Source: Prorocentrum cordatum
Taxonomy: Eukaryota; Sar; Dinophyceae; Prorocentrales; Prorocentraceae
Direction: 5' to 3'
NCBI GenBank assembly: GCA_963575745.1
Contig: CAUYUJ010012558.1
Span: 839,203 to 903,202, forward strand
Length of the DNA: 64,000 bases
This document shows, piece after piece, positions 54,185-63,805 of the stretch. Numbering within the stretch: position 1 is the stretch's first letter; each line of letters opens with the position of its first letter. The notes beneath the pieces were generated by a model. That model did not search any database, had not been told where the DNA came from, and worked only from the letters and a program-made list of their open reading frames with translations. The position numbers and the translations under genes are program-made.

Positions 54185-54560
54185 GCTCGTCCTCCTTATG
54201 CTCGTCTTCTTCCTCCTCTTCCTCCTCCTCTCCTCCTGCTCGTCCTCCTCCTCCTCATCATCACCATCCTCCTCCCCCTGCATTCTTCTCCTCCTCCTCC
54301 TCCTCCTCCTCCTCCTCCTCCTCCTCCTCCTCCTCCTCCTACGCCTCCTCCTCCTCCTCCCTCTCCTCCTCTTCCACCGCCTGCTCATGCTCCGGTTCTT
54401 GCTCCTGCTTCTGCTTCCGATTTCTGACTCTCCTCCTACTCCTCCTACTCCTCCTACTCCTCCCCCCGCCTCCCCCCTCCTCCTTCTTCTCCTCCTCCTC
54501 CTCCTCCTCCTCCTCCTCCTCCTCCTTCTCCTCCTCCTCTCTCTTCGTCGTCGGGTCGAG
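54105..54560. repeat. CCG, TCG and TCC triplet tracts
   Basis: GCCGCCG (54105-54145), TCGTCG (54146-54185) and long CTCCTC runs (54220-54545) follow one another. No gene supported. Confidence 0.85.
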
Positions 54561-54824
54561 GCTTGAAAGTTGGGGATGTTTTTGGGGCCTCGAGATGAGC
54601 CGTCGTGGCCTCGCGGTCGTCGCCACCACCGCCGTCAGGAGGGAGGGTGGCGCACAGGGATTTCTGGGGGCTTTACGACGTTGGGGCGCGGGAGGAGGAC
54701 GAGGATCTCTCGCTGCAGATCTCCCCGTGGCGGAAAGACCTCACGCTCGGGGGAGGGCTTATGGATGCTCGGGGCGGCACAGCTTGTAAATAAGACTGCC
54801 TGCTCAAGCTGTGCGCGCGCCTCT
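54561..54824. other. Intergenic, downstream of the membrane protein gene, no gene seen
   Basis: No coding region is supported. It lies between triplet tracts. Confidence 0.4.
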
Positions 54825-54955
54825 TCCTCCTCTTCTTCTTCTTCTTATGTTTCTTCTTCTTCTTCTTCTTCTTCATCTTCTTCTTCTTATTTCTCTTATT
54901 ATTATGTTTTGTCTTCTTCTTCTTTTTCTTCTTCTTCTTCTTCTTCTTTTTTCCG
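54825..54955. repeat. (TTC)n microsatellite
   Basis: TTC triplets with a TTATTATTATG interruption at about 54893-54908, about 110 bp downstream of the stop codon of the - strand membrane-protein gene. Confidence 0.9.
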
Positions 54956-55064
54956 GCCACGACGCGCGCACCCGCGGCGGGAGCCCGCGCCCGGGGCGCC
55001 GAGGGACGCGGCGCAGGCGGGGGGGAGGGGGCGCCCGGTCCGCTCCCGCGGCGGCGGCGGCCGG

Positions 55065-56006
55065 TCAGCTGAAGCCCACCGGGCCCAGGAGGAGGTAGGC
55101 CTTCGCGAAGATCACCGCGGCCAGCAGGACCGCAAAGAACAGGAAGACGGCGAAGAAGGCGATCTGCTGCAGGAGTCGGTTCCCGGCCTCGGTCTTCTTG
55201 TCGGTGAGGTACCCAACGGGATCTGCCATCCAAATCAAGAAGACAGGGTGCGCCACAGAGATGCCATAGGCAGCCTCCGCCGCCTCAACCGCGAGGCGGT
55301 AGTACACCTTGGCCGACTCGTCCAGATCCCGCAGCCCTGCAGCGGCATTCGGGCTGTTGTAGTCGCCGCATGTGTAGTTGGTGCCCCGCGTCCCACAGCA
55401 CTCCGTACCGACCGCCCAGAAGTCGTAGCCAGCTCCCACTGCGTCTCCGGATACCACTGGTGCTACGCAGTAGTTCGCGGAGCTCATGAAACTCATGGAC
55501 GTGTTGAGGTCCAGGTGCGCGCCGGGCAAGAAGAAAACGCGACCAGCGTCCTGGACCCCTTGACCAATCGCCCTGTTTGCGTCGACGTCAACGTAGTAGT
55601 CCAGCTTTTCGTACTCGCGCAGCTCGGCTGAAAGACCATAGTTGATGGAGCCGAGCACCGCCGCAAGCACCCAAGCGATGATGCAGCAGCACAGCAAAAA
55701 GATCGACCACGACGGCTCTCTGCTCACATCGTCCCTCCTCCTCCAGGAGAGCCAGGCGGGGTAGGCCAGCATCACCACCACCGCCGCGGCGCAGAGGACC
55801 ACCACCAGCGAGGAGTCGGCACCCTGGTGCGTCCTCGCGCAGTCCACCGCGATGAAGATGGCGACGGGCACACTGAACGCCAAGAAGAACGCTATCGGGC
55901 TGATGCTCCGGATCTCGCTCAGCCGCGTGTGCGACTTCACGCCGGAGCTCGGGTGCCGTGGAGGCCGCGGCGCCTCCTCCGCGAAGAGCGGCGAGGTGCC
56001 GTACAT
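55065..56006 (-). CDS. Intron-free four-helix membrane protein, retroposed (spliced-leader tagged)
   Basis: The 313-aa frame is intact from ATG at 56006 to the stop at 55065. Predicted membrane helices are residues 37-56 (SPIAFFLAFSVPVAIFIAVD), 67-87, 101-121 (SIFLLCCCIIAWVLAAVLGS) and about 287-309. Between helices 3 and 4 lies a ~160-residue loop with Cys residues (ECCGTRGTNYTCGDY), Trp and a YYRLAVEAAEAAYG helix, suggesting an extracytoplasmic disulfide-bonded domain. A near-complete DinoSL relic is 64 bp upstream of the ATG and no intron is present, so the gene probably arose by reverse transcription of mRNA. I do not recognise the family. It is the right-most gene of the - strand block. 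Confidence 0.75.
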   Translation of the reverse strand: MYGTSPLFAEEAPRPPRHPSSGVKSHTRLSEIRSISPIAFFLAFSVPVAIFIAVDCARTHQGADSSLVVVLCAAAVVVMLAYPAWLSWRRRDDVSREPSWSIFLLCCCIIAWVLAAVLGSINYGLSAELREYEKLDYYVDVDANRAIGQGVQDAGRVFFLPGAHLDLNTSMSFMSSANYCVAPVVSGDAVGAGYDFWAVGTECCGTRGTNYTCGDYNSPNAAAGLRDLDESAKVYYRLAVEAAEAAYGISVAHPVFLIWMADPVGYLTDKKTEAGNRLLQQIAFFAVFLFFAVLLAAVIFAKAYLLLGPVGFS

Positions 56007-56069
56007 GGCTGGGCCTGCTGCCGGCGCGCGGGGCCGCGCGGCGGCGCGGGGGGGGGTTTCCCGGAGCCC

Positions 56070-56089
56070 CTTGAGCCAAAATGGCTCGG
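56070..56089 (-). other. DinoSL relic with one deleted base
   Basis: The - strand reads CCGAGCCATTTTGGCTCAAG, which is the leader with the T of CCGTAG missing. It is followed by GGGCTCC, not GT. It lies in the 5' leader of the intact membrane-protein gene. Confidence 0.85.
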
Positions 56090-56640
56090 TTGCGCGCGCG
56101 CGCCTCTTTTCGTCCCATGCTTCCTGATCGCTCTCATCCTGTGTTTATGTGACCTCTCTCTCCCAACACCCTTGCCATGCATCCCTCCCTTGCCATGCCC
56201 TTCCATCCCTGCCCACACGTCCCTTCGCTCCCCTCCCTCGCTCACTCCCTCCCGCCATGCCGCCATCCTCCTCCCACTCTTGTCCGCCGACACCCCCCAC
56301 CACCCTCCTTCTTCATCTTCTTTTTATCATTCCTCTTCTGTTTCTTGTAATAATATAATTATTATGTTCTTCCTGCCACCACGTCCCTCATGTGTCCACC
56401 GACCCCGCTCCCTCCTTATTTAATCGCTTCGCTCATTCCGCCGGCCCATAATGTCGCACCGTGGTCTCCTGTCCGAGTGGTCGTTTGCAGTGTGGATCTG
56501 CGGCGTCGGGAGCTGTAGTTGTCGATAAATTTGTTGTTGTTCCCGGAAAGGGCTCGAGCCCAGGGTTCTCTTTTAGTTGGTTCCCCCCGGTTTCGACGGC
56601 TGTAGGGCCGGCGGAATTATTCTGCGATAAATTACGTGCG
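56090..56640. other. Upstream region of the membrane-protein gene, no gene seen
   Basis: CCCTCC-rich pyrimidine sequence at 56150-56300 and a short AATATAATTATTATG at about 56350-56364. No coding region. Confidence 0.4.
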
Positions 56641-56644
56641 GGAA

Positions 56645-57770
56645 GAGGGCCGGCGGAATTATTTTTCCCTAGCGAAACGCTTGTTTTTCAGAATTTGTTA
56701 AGGATGTCTCGAGCGAAACGCTGGTTTTGCAGAGTTGGGGATGTCTCGAGCGAAATGCTTGTTTTCAGAATTTGTTGAGGATGTCTCGAACGAAACGCTG
56801 GTTTTGCAAAATTGGAGGATGTCTCGAGCGGGGGCCTCGTGGGGGTCCTCGTGGGGGGTCCAGAATTCAGAGGATGTCTCCGGCGAAATGCTTGTTTTCA
56901 CATCCCGCTTGCAAGAATTCCGAAGATGTCTCGCGCGTGCCGCGTCCCGCGCGCAGGAATTCTGAGGATGTTGGCAGGATGTCTCGAGCGAAGCGCTTGT
57001 CCCCAGCACGTTCCGTAGCGCGTCCCCTTGGCCCGTCCCGCGGTGCGTCCCCATGGCACGTCCCTTGGCACGTCGCCTGGCGGGTCCCTTGAGACGTTCC
57101 GCGTCGCGTCCTCCTGGCATGTCCCCTTGTCAATTGGTTCTGGGGCAACTACTATGTGTTCAGGCAGCTCGAGCTTAAGATCAAGATCAGTTCGGTCAGG
57201 ACTCGGATGCAAAGAAGGACTCAATCCACGAGGCTATAGAGCACAATCGCGGCATGGCACATCGCAATTCAGCACGGCGCAGCACAGCACAGATTTCGGC
57301 ACGGTACATCAAGATCGATACACTCAGCATTGACACTTGGCACGTTCCTTGGCACGTTCCGTGGGGCGTCCCTTGGCAAGTCCCCCTGGCACGTCGCGTG
57401 GCGCGTCCCCTGGCGCATCCCGTGGCACATCCATTGGCACGTTCCGTAGCGCGTCCCCTTGGCACGGCCCGCGGTGCGACCCCATGGCACGTCCCCTGGC
57501 ACGCCGCCTGGCGCCATCCCTTGGGACGTTTCGCGGCGCGTCCTCCTGGCATGTTCCCCTGTCCATCAACTCTGGGGCAGCTACTATGTGTTCAGGCAGC
57601 TCAAGCTTAAGATCCAGATCAGTTCGGTCAGATCTCGGATGCAAAGGAGGACTCGATCCATGACGCTATAGAGCACAATGGCGCCATGGCACATCGCCAT
57701 TCAGCACGGTGCAGCACAGCACAGCCCTCGGCAGGGTACATCAAGATCGATCCACTCAGCGTTGCAGTTG
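56645..57770 (+). repeat. GATGTCTCGAGCGAAACGCT array, then GGCACGTCCC minisatellite in a ~433-bp tandem duplication
   Basis: GGATGTCTCGAGCGAAACGC followed by TTGTTTTCAGAATTTG or TGGTTTTGCA recurs at 56702, 56748, 56780 and 56818 and, degenerate, to 56990. From 57000, 8-12-bp units around TGGCACGTCCC(C)T repeat. GGGGCAACTACTATGTGTTC (57143) and GGGGCAGCTACTATGTGTTC (57575) mark a duplication offset of about 432 bp that extends to about 57330 and 57770. Confidence 0.75.
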
Positions 57771-57844
57771 CCCGTCGCCCAATCAGGTGTCTTTGAAAAC
57801 GCTGCCATGTGTTACAGTTCTATATTCCGTTCCGGGTTCGTGGG

Positions 57845-58600
57845 TCGATCATGTTTGCCTCTTGGGGCCCTCTTGGGGGTTCTCTCGGAGGCCTCTTGGG
57901 GCATCTTGGAGGCTTCTTGGGCCATCTTGGAGACGTCTTGGGCCGTCCGGAGGCCATCTTGGGCGTCGTGGAGCGATCTTTGGGCGTCTCGGACCTCTCT
58001 TGGACCGTGTTGGGGGCGTTCTTGGGGCCCTCTTGGGCCGTCTTGGAGGCCTCTGGGGCCGTCTTGGAGCCGTCTTGGGCCGTCTTGGGGCCCTCTTGGG
58101 GGCCTCTTGGGCCCTCTTGGGGCGATCTTGGAGGCCTCTTGAGCCGTTTAGGGGCGTCAGGGAACCGAAAAGGTTGAAACGCCCAAATCTTTCCAAAACC
58201 TAAGAAAAAGCATTGATTTTTGCCTCTTGGGGCCCTCTTGGGAGTGCTCCTGGAGGCCTCTTGGGGCATCTTGGAAGCTTCTCGGGTCATCTTGGAGACC
58301 TCTTGGGCCGTCTGGAGGCCATCTTGGGCGCCGTGGAGCGATCTTCGGGCGTCTCGGACCTCTCTTGGATTGTGTTGGGGGCCTCTGGGGGCCCTCTTGG
58401 GGCGATCCTGGAGGATCTGGGGGAGTGTCCCGGGCGTGTCTCGGGCGTGTCCCGGGCGTGTCCCGGGCTCCTCCCGGGGTACTTTTGATCCAGGGACCCC
58501 CAGGGGCCGCCCCGCGCGCGCGAACCAGAAATACTGTTTACCAGTTACCGGAGATCTCAGCACGCCTCTGGCCCGTTGGGCCGGCAAATTAATCTTCAGA
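57845..58600 (+). repeat. CTTGGGCCGTCTTGGAGGC array in two ~367-bp copies plus CGCGCGCGCGA module
   Basis: TTTGCCTCTTGGGGCCCTCTT begins each copy (57853 and 58220), and TCTTGGAGAC(G/C)TCTTGGGCCG and TGGAGCGATCTT follow in the same order. 58430-58470 is a short CGGGCGTGTC array. 58485-58590 matches the reverse complement of 22130-22255. Confidence 0.7.
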
Positions 58601-59010
58601 TTCCTCCTCTTGCTCTTCTTATTCTTCTCCTCCTGCCAGCCCTTCCCTCCTCCGTTCTGGTCCTTGCCCCCTTCCCTCCCGCCATCCCTGCCGCTCCCTT
58701 TTTCCCTTCGATCCCTCCAGCCCCCACCTCCCTTCCGTCAGCTCTCCTTCCCATACCCAGCAGAAGGGCAGGATTCGAGCAGAGCGTATGTCTACGAGCT
58801 GGCAAATCTGGAGGATGCAGAATGGCGTCGCGGTTCTCCATGAGCATTCCATGGCGGTGCGCGAGAGCTCTGGAAAGTGCTGTTCATACAGGCCGTTCAT
58901 GAGACATGGGAGACAATACAAAACCGTTTGAGGGGAATTGGCGTCGATTGGATTTCGGCTTACCCCCCTGCATGATGGGTGGCATGGGTCCATGGGTCGA
59001 AGAAGACAAC
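58601..59010. other. Intergenic, no gene seen
   Basis: Pyrimidine-rich at 58600-58760. No coding region is supported. Confidence 0.4.
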
Positions 59011-59014
59011 ACTT

Positions 59015-59125
59015 CGAATGTCCGAACGGATTCCGTGGATCTTCGCTGGACCCGCGCGCCGCAGGGGCGGCGCCCGAGGCGCCGCTTGGGGGTCCAGCGC
59101 GGACCTTCAAAACTCATGTGCGCTC
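59015..59125. mobile_element. GC-rich foldback element, short copy
   Basis: GTCCGAACGGATTCCGTGGA and TTCGCTGGACCCGCGCGCC at the left pair with GGGGGTCCAGCGCGGACCTT at the right. The middle GGGGCGGCGCCCGAGGCGCC is shared with the 38.8-kb copy. A lone right arm occurs at 59615-59650. Confidence 0.6.
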
Positions 59126-59814
59126 GAACCTTCAAAACAAACATTATGATTCCGATGGCGGGCCCTGAAAATTCTGAACCCGAACATCTTGCATCTCCTG
59201 GCGGGGCATAGTTTGAAGGGGCCCTGGGACACGCAAATAAATACACACACAAATAACAGGATTCCCCATAGTTTCCCATATGTTCTGGGTTGTCGTCTTC
59301 CCCCCCACTTCCCATACTTTCGCAGATGTTCCTGGGGATCGACGATGAATTGTGTCTGTGTGTCTTTCCCCCTCCTGATAGTTTACTGCCGCAGGCTTCC
59401 GCCAGCTTCCACCAGCGAAGCCGCCCCCGCGTTACTTCCGCCGCCCTCCGCCGGCTCCCCGCCGCCCTCCGCCGAGGGCAGGCCGAGGGAGAGACGCCAA
59501 CTCCGTCGGAGGCGAATGCCTCGGATGGGGCCCACGAAGTCCAAGCTCTCCGTGGACAGGACCCGTGGCCTCGAGGCTGCCCACCCACCCCCCCCCGCGC
59601 GCTGGGGGGGGGGGGGCCCAGCGTTGATCCTAATAATCTGCGCGGACCTTTGCACGTGTACTTCCTGGCCCTCCTGTACTGGGTTCTCGTTTTGAAGAGA
59701 GCACTGTGCTCTCCAACCTCCCGCCCTCCCTCCTGCCTCCTCCATCTCCTGCCACCTCCTCCTCCTCCTCCTCCTCCTCTTTTCCTCCTCCCTGCCTCAT
59801 CCCTGCCGTCCCTG
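59126..59814. other. Intergenic, no gene seen
   Basis: Contains CCGCCCTCCGCCG repeats at 59438-59478 and a CTCCTCC run at 59755-59785. No gene supported. Confidence 0.4.
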
Positions 59815-60740
59815 GGCAGTTGCGATCTGCGAAACTGTCGCCACTTTCGTGGGCTCCTGGGAAGCCAAGCGGAGTGACGTCCTACGTGGATCACCATGAG
59901 ACCTCGCCGTCCCTGCGGAAAAGTCGCCACTTTCGTGGGCTCCCGCGAGGCCCAGCAGAGTGACGTCCTACGGGGATCACCATGAGACCTCGCCGTCCCT
60001 GGGGGCTGTGGTCTGCGAAGCTGTCGCCACTTTCGTGGGTTCCTGGGAGGCCGAGCGGAATGACGTCCTACGGGGATCACCGTGAAACCTCGCCGTCCCT
60101 GGGCAGTTGCGATCTGCGCAACCGTCGCCACTTTCGTGGGCTCCTGGGAAGCCCAGCAAGTCCTACGGGGATCACCATGAGACCTCGCCGTCCCTGGGGG
60201 GCTGCGATCTGCGAACTTGTCGACACTTTCGTGTGCTCGTGGGAGGCCCAGCAGGGTGACGTCCTACTGGGATCACCATGAGACCTCGCCGTCCCTGGGG
60301 GGGCTGCGGTCTGCGAAACTGTCGCCACTTTCGTGGGCTCCTGGGAGGCCCAGCAAAGTGACGTCCTACGGGGACCACCATGCGACCTCGCCGTCCCTGG
60401 GGGGCTGTGGTCTGCGAAGCTGTCGCCACTTTCGTTGGCTTCTGGGAGGCCAAGCAGAGTGACGTCCTACGGGGATCACCATGAGACCTCGCCGTCCCTG
60501 GGGGGCTGCGATCTGCGGAAAAGACGCATTTTCGTAGGCTCCTGGGGAGCCCAGCAAAGTGACATCCTACGGGGATCACCATGGGACCTCGCCATCCCTG
60601 GGGGGCGGCGATCAGCAAAATTGTTGCCACTTTTGCCGGCTCCCGGACAGCCCAGCAGAAGGACGTTCGTTCTACGGGGGTCACCATGAGACCTCCCCGT
60701 CCCTGGGTGGGCTGTGGTCTGCGAAACCTCCGCCTCTTTC
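59815..60740 (+). repeat. Tandem array of ~99-bp units (9 copies)
   Basis: CACCATGAGACCTCGCCGTC recurs at about 59892, 59980, 60077 (variant), 60174, 60273, 60378 (variant), 60478, 60577 and 60685. Each unit continues CCTGGGGG..CTGCG(A/G)TCTGCGAAA, CTGTCGCCACTTTCGTGGGC and TCCTGGGAGGCCCAGC. The array ends exactly where a retrotransposon-like coding segment begins. Confidence 0.9.
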
Positions 60741-60751
60741 GTGAGCTCCTG

Positions 60752-61204
60752 GGACACCACGACCCCTTGCAGGAGCAAACGGTGCCAACGTGGGACCGCC
60801 AGCGCGAGGGGCGGCCAGCGGACCTGCCGGGCGCCGACCTCCAGGAGCGCGCTATCCTCGACATCGAATACTTCGAGGGGGCGGGGCGGCACTGGCTCGA
60901 TGTGACCGTGCGGCACCCCGCGGCGGAGCATGTCGTGGGCCGGGCCGCCCGCAGGCCTGGCGAGGCAGCACGTGCAGCCGAACGCGAGAAACACGTCCGC
61001 TACCCTGGCGACCGCCTCACGCCCTTCGTGGTGGAAGCGCCAGGCCGCCTCGGGGGCGAGGCCCGCCAGTGGTTGGTTCGCCAGGTCAAGACGTGCCCTG
61101 ACGACCAGCAGAACGCGGAGCTCATCCGCGCTTACAAGGTGGTTAGCTGCGTCGTCCAGACGCAGCTGCCCCTCCAACGCCGCAGAGCCGCCGGCCTACG
61201 CTAA
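60752..61204 (+). pseudogene. 3' end of a non-LTR-type retrotransposon ORF (restriction-like endonuclease tail)
   Basis: The frame reads QTVPTWDRQREGRPADLPGA, AILDIEYFEGAGRHWLDVTV, RHPAAEHVVGRAARRPGEAA, KHVRYPGDRLTPFVVEAPGR and ends with a stop at 61202-61204. The D...W-L-D-V-T-V pattern followed by RHP, and a P-F-x-V-E-x-x-G-R block, resembles the C-terminal endonuclease region of dinoflagellate retrotransposon ORFs. Only about 150 codons are present and no reverse transcriptase lies upstream, because the 99-bp array replaces it. It is a truncated remnant. Confidence 0.55.
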
Positions 61205-62240
61205 GATCGCAGCCCTCACCCTCTCCCTTTCCTTCTCTTCCCCTTTCTTCCTTTTTCACTTTATGCCGACACTGTTTATCTGCGCCGATTTGTGGATCAG
61301 TTCCCGCTCCTCTCCCTCTCCTCCCCGCTCCTTGACTTGGCGGGCGCCCGCTCGCGCTTAAGGGGGGGGGGCGCACACCCCTCCGCCACGCGCCCGTCTC
61401 CTCCCTCTTCCGGTTCCTCCCTCCTCCCTCGTTTCTCCCCCCTCCTCCTCCGCAACGACCTCTTATCAGACGTGCAATGGGGCAATGGTGTCGCTTCCGT
61501 GGCCAGTGTTTGTCATGTTGGTGAGGGGGGCCCTGACATGTCCCTCGGTGTGCCGCCTGTGCAACGCCGCACCAAGGGCCGAACAAGTGCGATGGGCCCC
61601 CCTTCGTCCTGCCGCCCCGTCTGCCGTACAGATTCGTCTCGATCTTTCGAGCACGTTTTCCCTGTGGCGCGCTGTGGACTTCTCTCACACGCCTGGCCCC
61701 AGTGGACACCCATCACAAAGCGAGGAGGAGGAGGAGGAGGAGGAAGAGGAGTAAGGGGAGCAGGAGGGACTCTGATGCCGCCAGCGCGCAGGAGGAGCAG
61801 GAGGAGGAATGGGAGGAGGAAGGGGGGCGCAGCGCCGTGGCCTGGGGTTACCCGCCCTCCCCTCCCCCACCCTGGAAACCGTGAGCGCAAAAATACTGTC
61901 ACCTCTTACGGGGCGCATTTTTAACTTCTGCCACCTCCCGCCGCCCTTCCGCCAGCAGAGGCGGCCTCGTTTTACTTCTGCCGACCTTCCGCTGCCTTCA
62001 GCCGAGAATGAGATGGCAACTCTTTCGACCCTCGAAGACACTGCCTTTTTTGAAACGCCTCACGTGGGGACCATCAGGGGGGGGAAACATCGACATGGAA
62101 TCGGCGATCCATCGCCGATAGATCGGCGCCGCGCCACCGATGGCGAATCCGCACGGTCCAGGGTGGGGTGGGCTAGCAGGCCCCTGTCAGCAATCCGTGG
62201 GCCGTTGGGCCGCCCCTAACGATGCCCGCTGGTTTTCGGG
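61205..62240. repeat. Intergenic with GGA tract and dispersed repeats
   Basis: GGA triplets at 61722-61810. GACATGGAATCGGCGATCC with GATAGATCGGCG (62090-62130) is the second copy of the repeat at 39.23-39.35 kb. No gene supported. Confidence 0.6.
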
Positions 62241-62345
62241 TCGTATCTCGGCTCTCCGGCGGCCGTTCGGAACGATCCTGGCACCCACGGAACGCGTTCG
62301 GCGAGTCGCAACCGCTGGAAGGCACCCCGAGGCTGGAAAGCCAAC
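62241..62345. repeat. Dispersed GC-rich repeat (CTCTCCGGCGGCCGTTCGG), copy 3
   Basis: GGCTCTCCGGCGGCCGTTCG, ACGATCCTGGCA, TCGGCGAGTCGCAACCGCTG and CACCCCGAGGCT follow in the same order as at 45.05 kb. Confidence 0.65.
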
Positions 62346-62791
62346 GGGAAATTACGAAAACGTCCGGCTGTCCCAAACTTACGTATGCCCCCATCTGAAC
62401 CAATCCCCCCTGAGCCGATCCCCCCTCCTACCGTTGCCCGCGACACCCCCGCGCCTCGGGACCTTCCCGCCCCGCACTCGTTCGGCGGCCATTTTGTCGC
62501 GGCACGGAGGGGTCCGAAGTTGACGCGGCCGCCCGAAGCAGGTAAAGGCGGTTCTCGGAGGAGGGGCGGGGTAGAAAGAGGCGGAAGAGGCGGATGATGA
62601 TGAGGAGGAGGGCAAGGAGGAGCAGGAGGAGGGGGAGGAGGAGGCGTAGGAGGAAAACAAAAAAAAGGAGGAGGAGGAAGACCAGGAGGATGAGGGGGGG
62701 GAGGATCAGGAGGGGGAGGAGGAGGAGGCGGATGAGGAAGTATGGTATGGCATGGGTTGGCCCTGGAGTCGGCGCGGCAAAACTAGCCCCC
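62346..62791. repeat. GGA-rich low-complexity DNA
   Basis: GGA/GGAGGA-rich from 62575 to 62740. No gene supported. Confidence 0.7.
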
Positions 62792-63805
62792 CTAAAAAAG
62801 CCCCTCGTCCGAACTGGGGCCCTCGGGGGCTTCGGCCGCGCGCTGGGTCTCACGGCGACCCAACTCACGCACAGCCGCAAAATCTGCAGCCTCCAGTCCG
62901 AAGGCTCGAAGGATGTCGCCTCGACCCGCCGCCCCAGCCCCACCCCGTGCCGAACGGGCGCGGGCGGGGGCCTTGGCGGAGAGGCCGGCCCCCATCGTCT
63001 GGCTGGCGACGCTGGCTCGTGGTTCTGGCAGCGCCCCGTGTGGGCGAACCAGATTGAGGTGCTCGACCCCCACTCTGCAGCGGGGGAACTCACCCCTCGA
63101 AATCCTGCGAAGCTGGTCTTGGGCGCCCCGCCCCACGTGACCCGGGCAACGCGCCAGAATGGCAGGCGTCGCCCTCCCCTCGGAGCAGACCGCCCCACAG
63201 CGGCAGCAGAAAAGGAGGAAACGCACCTTTGGATTCGCCCCCGGGGCGGCGCACCGCAAAAGATGGCGCGCCCGCCAGCGGAAGCTCGCGCGAGAGCACT
63301 CCTCCCACCCCGACCCCGCTCCCGACTCCGCCCCCAGACCCCCTTCCGTCCTCGGGCGGCTCCTGATCGGGGGCAGCATCAGACGCAGGCGCGGCACTCT
63401 CTGGCCGCTCAACCTCTCGCGCTGCCGCATACTGATCCATGGGGCCGTCGTGGTCGCGGTCGTCTGCCTCAATGTGTGCCACGGCCGCCCAAGCGGAAGC
63501 CTCTCGCACGCACTCTGATCGTCCGCGCCACGTCTCGTAAACAAACTTGCATCAATGCCATGGGCCGCTGCCCCGCGCCTTGCGAACTCGTCCGCTGCGC
63601 TGTTGGCTCGACGGTCCCACTCCGTGGTCTGTCCAGCCTCCACCTGCGCGCGCGTGCAGCGTGCGCTGGCCTCGTGCACTTCAAAGTCTGAACACTGAAA
63701 GGCGGCCCAAAACTGGCCCCACAGACGCGCGCGAGCGTTGTGCGGTTCAGCACCTCCCCCCCGCCCCACGTCGGGCCGCGCCGACGGCCCCTGCGCAATC
63801 AACAC
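62792..63805 (-). pseudogene. Retrotransposon RNase H and C-terminal region, frameshifted
   Basis: On the - strand, LWGQFWAAFQCSDFEVHEAS, then QVEAGQTTEWDRRANSAADE and FARRGAAAHG (about 63720-63530) match the end of an RNase H domain (last helix N-x-A-A-D-x-x-A-x-x-G). Coding then seems to shift frame (EREASAWAAVAHIEADDRDH, about 63510-63460) and shift back to HRWRAR-like and FLLFCCRCGAVCSEGRATPA...LRRISRGEFPR (about 63240-63090), a Cys-containing segment typical of dinoflagellate retroelement C-termini. The first RNase H active-site part is not seen and may lie right of 63805 or be lost. I treat it as a pseudogene. Confidence 0.55.

Noticed and set aside
59815-60740. CRISPR array
   Set aside because: Units are contiguous and similar along their whole length, with no unique spacers, and the genome is eukaryotic.
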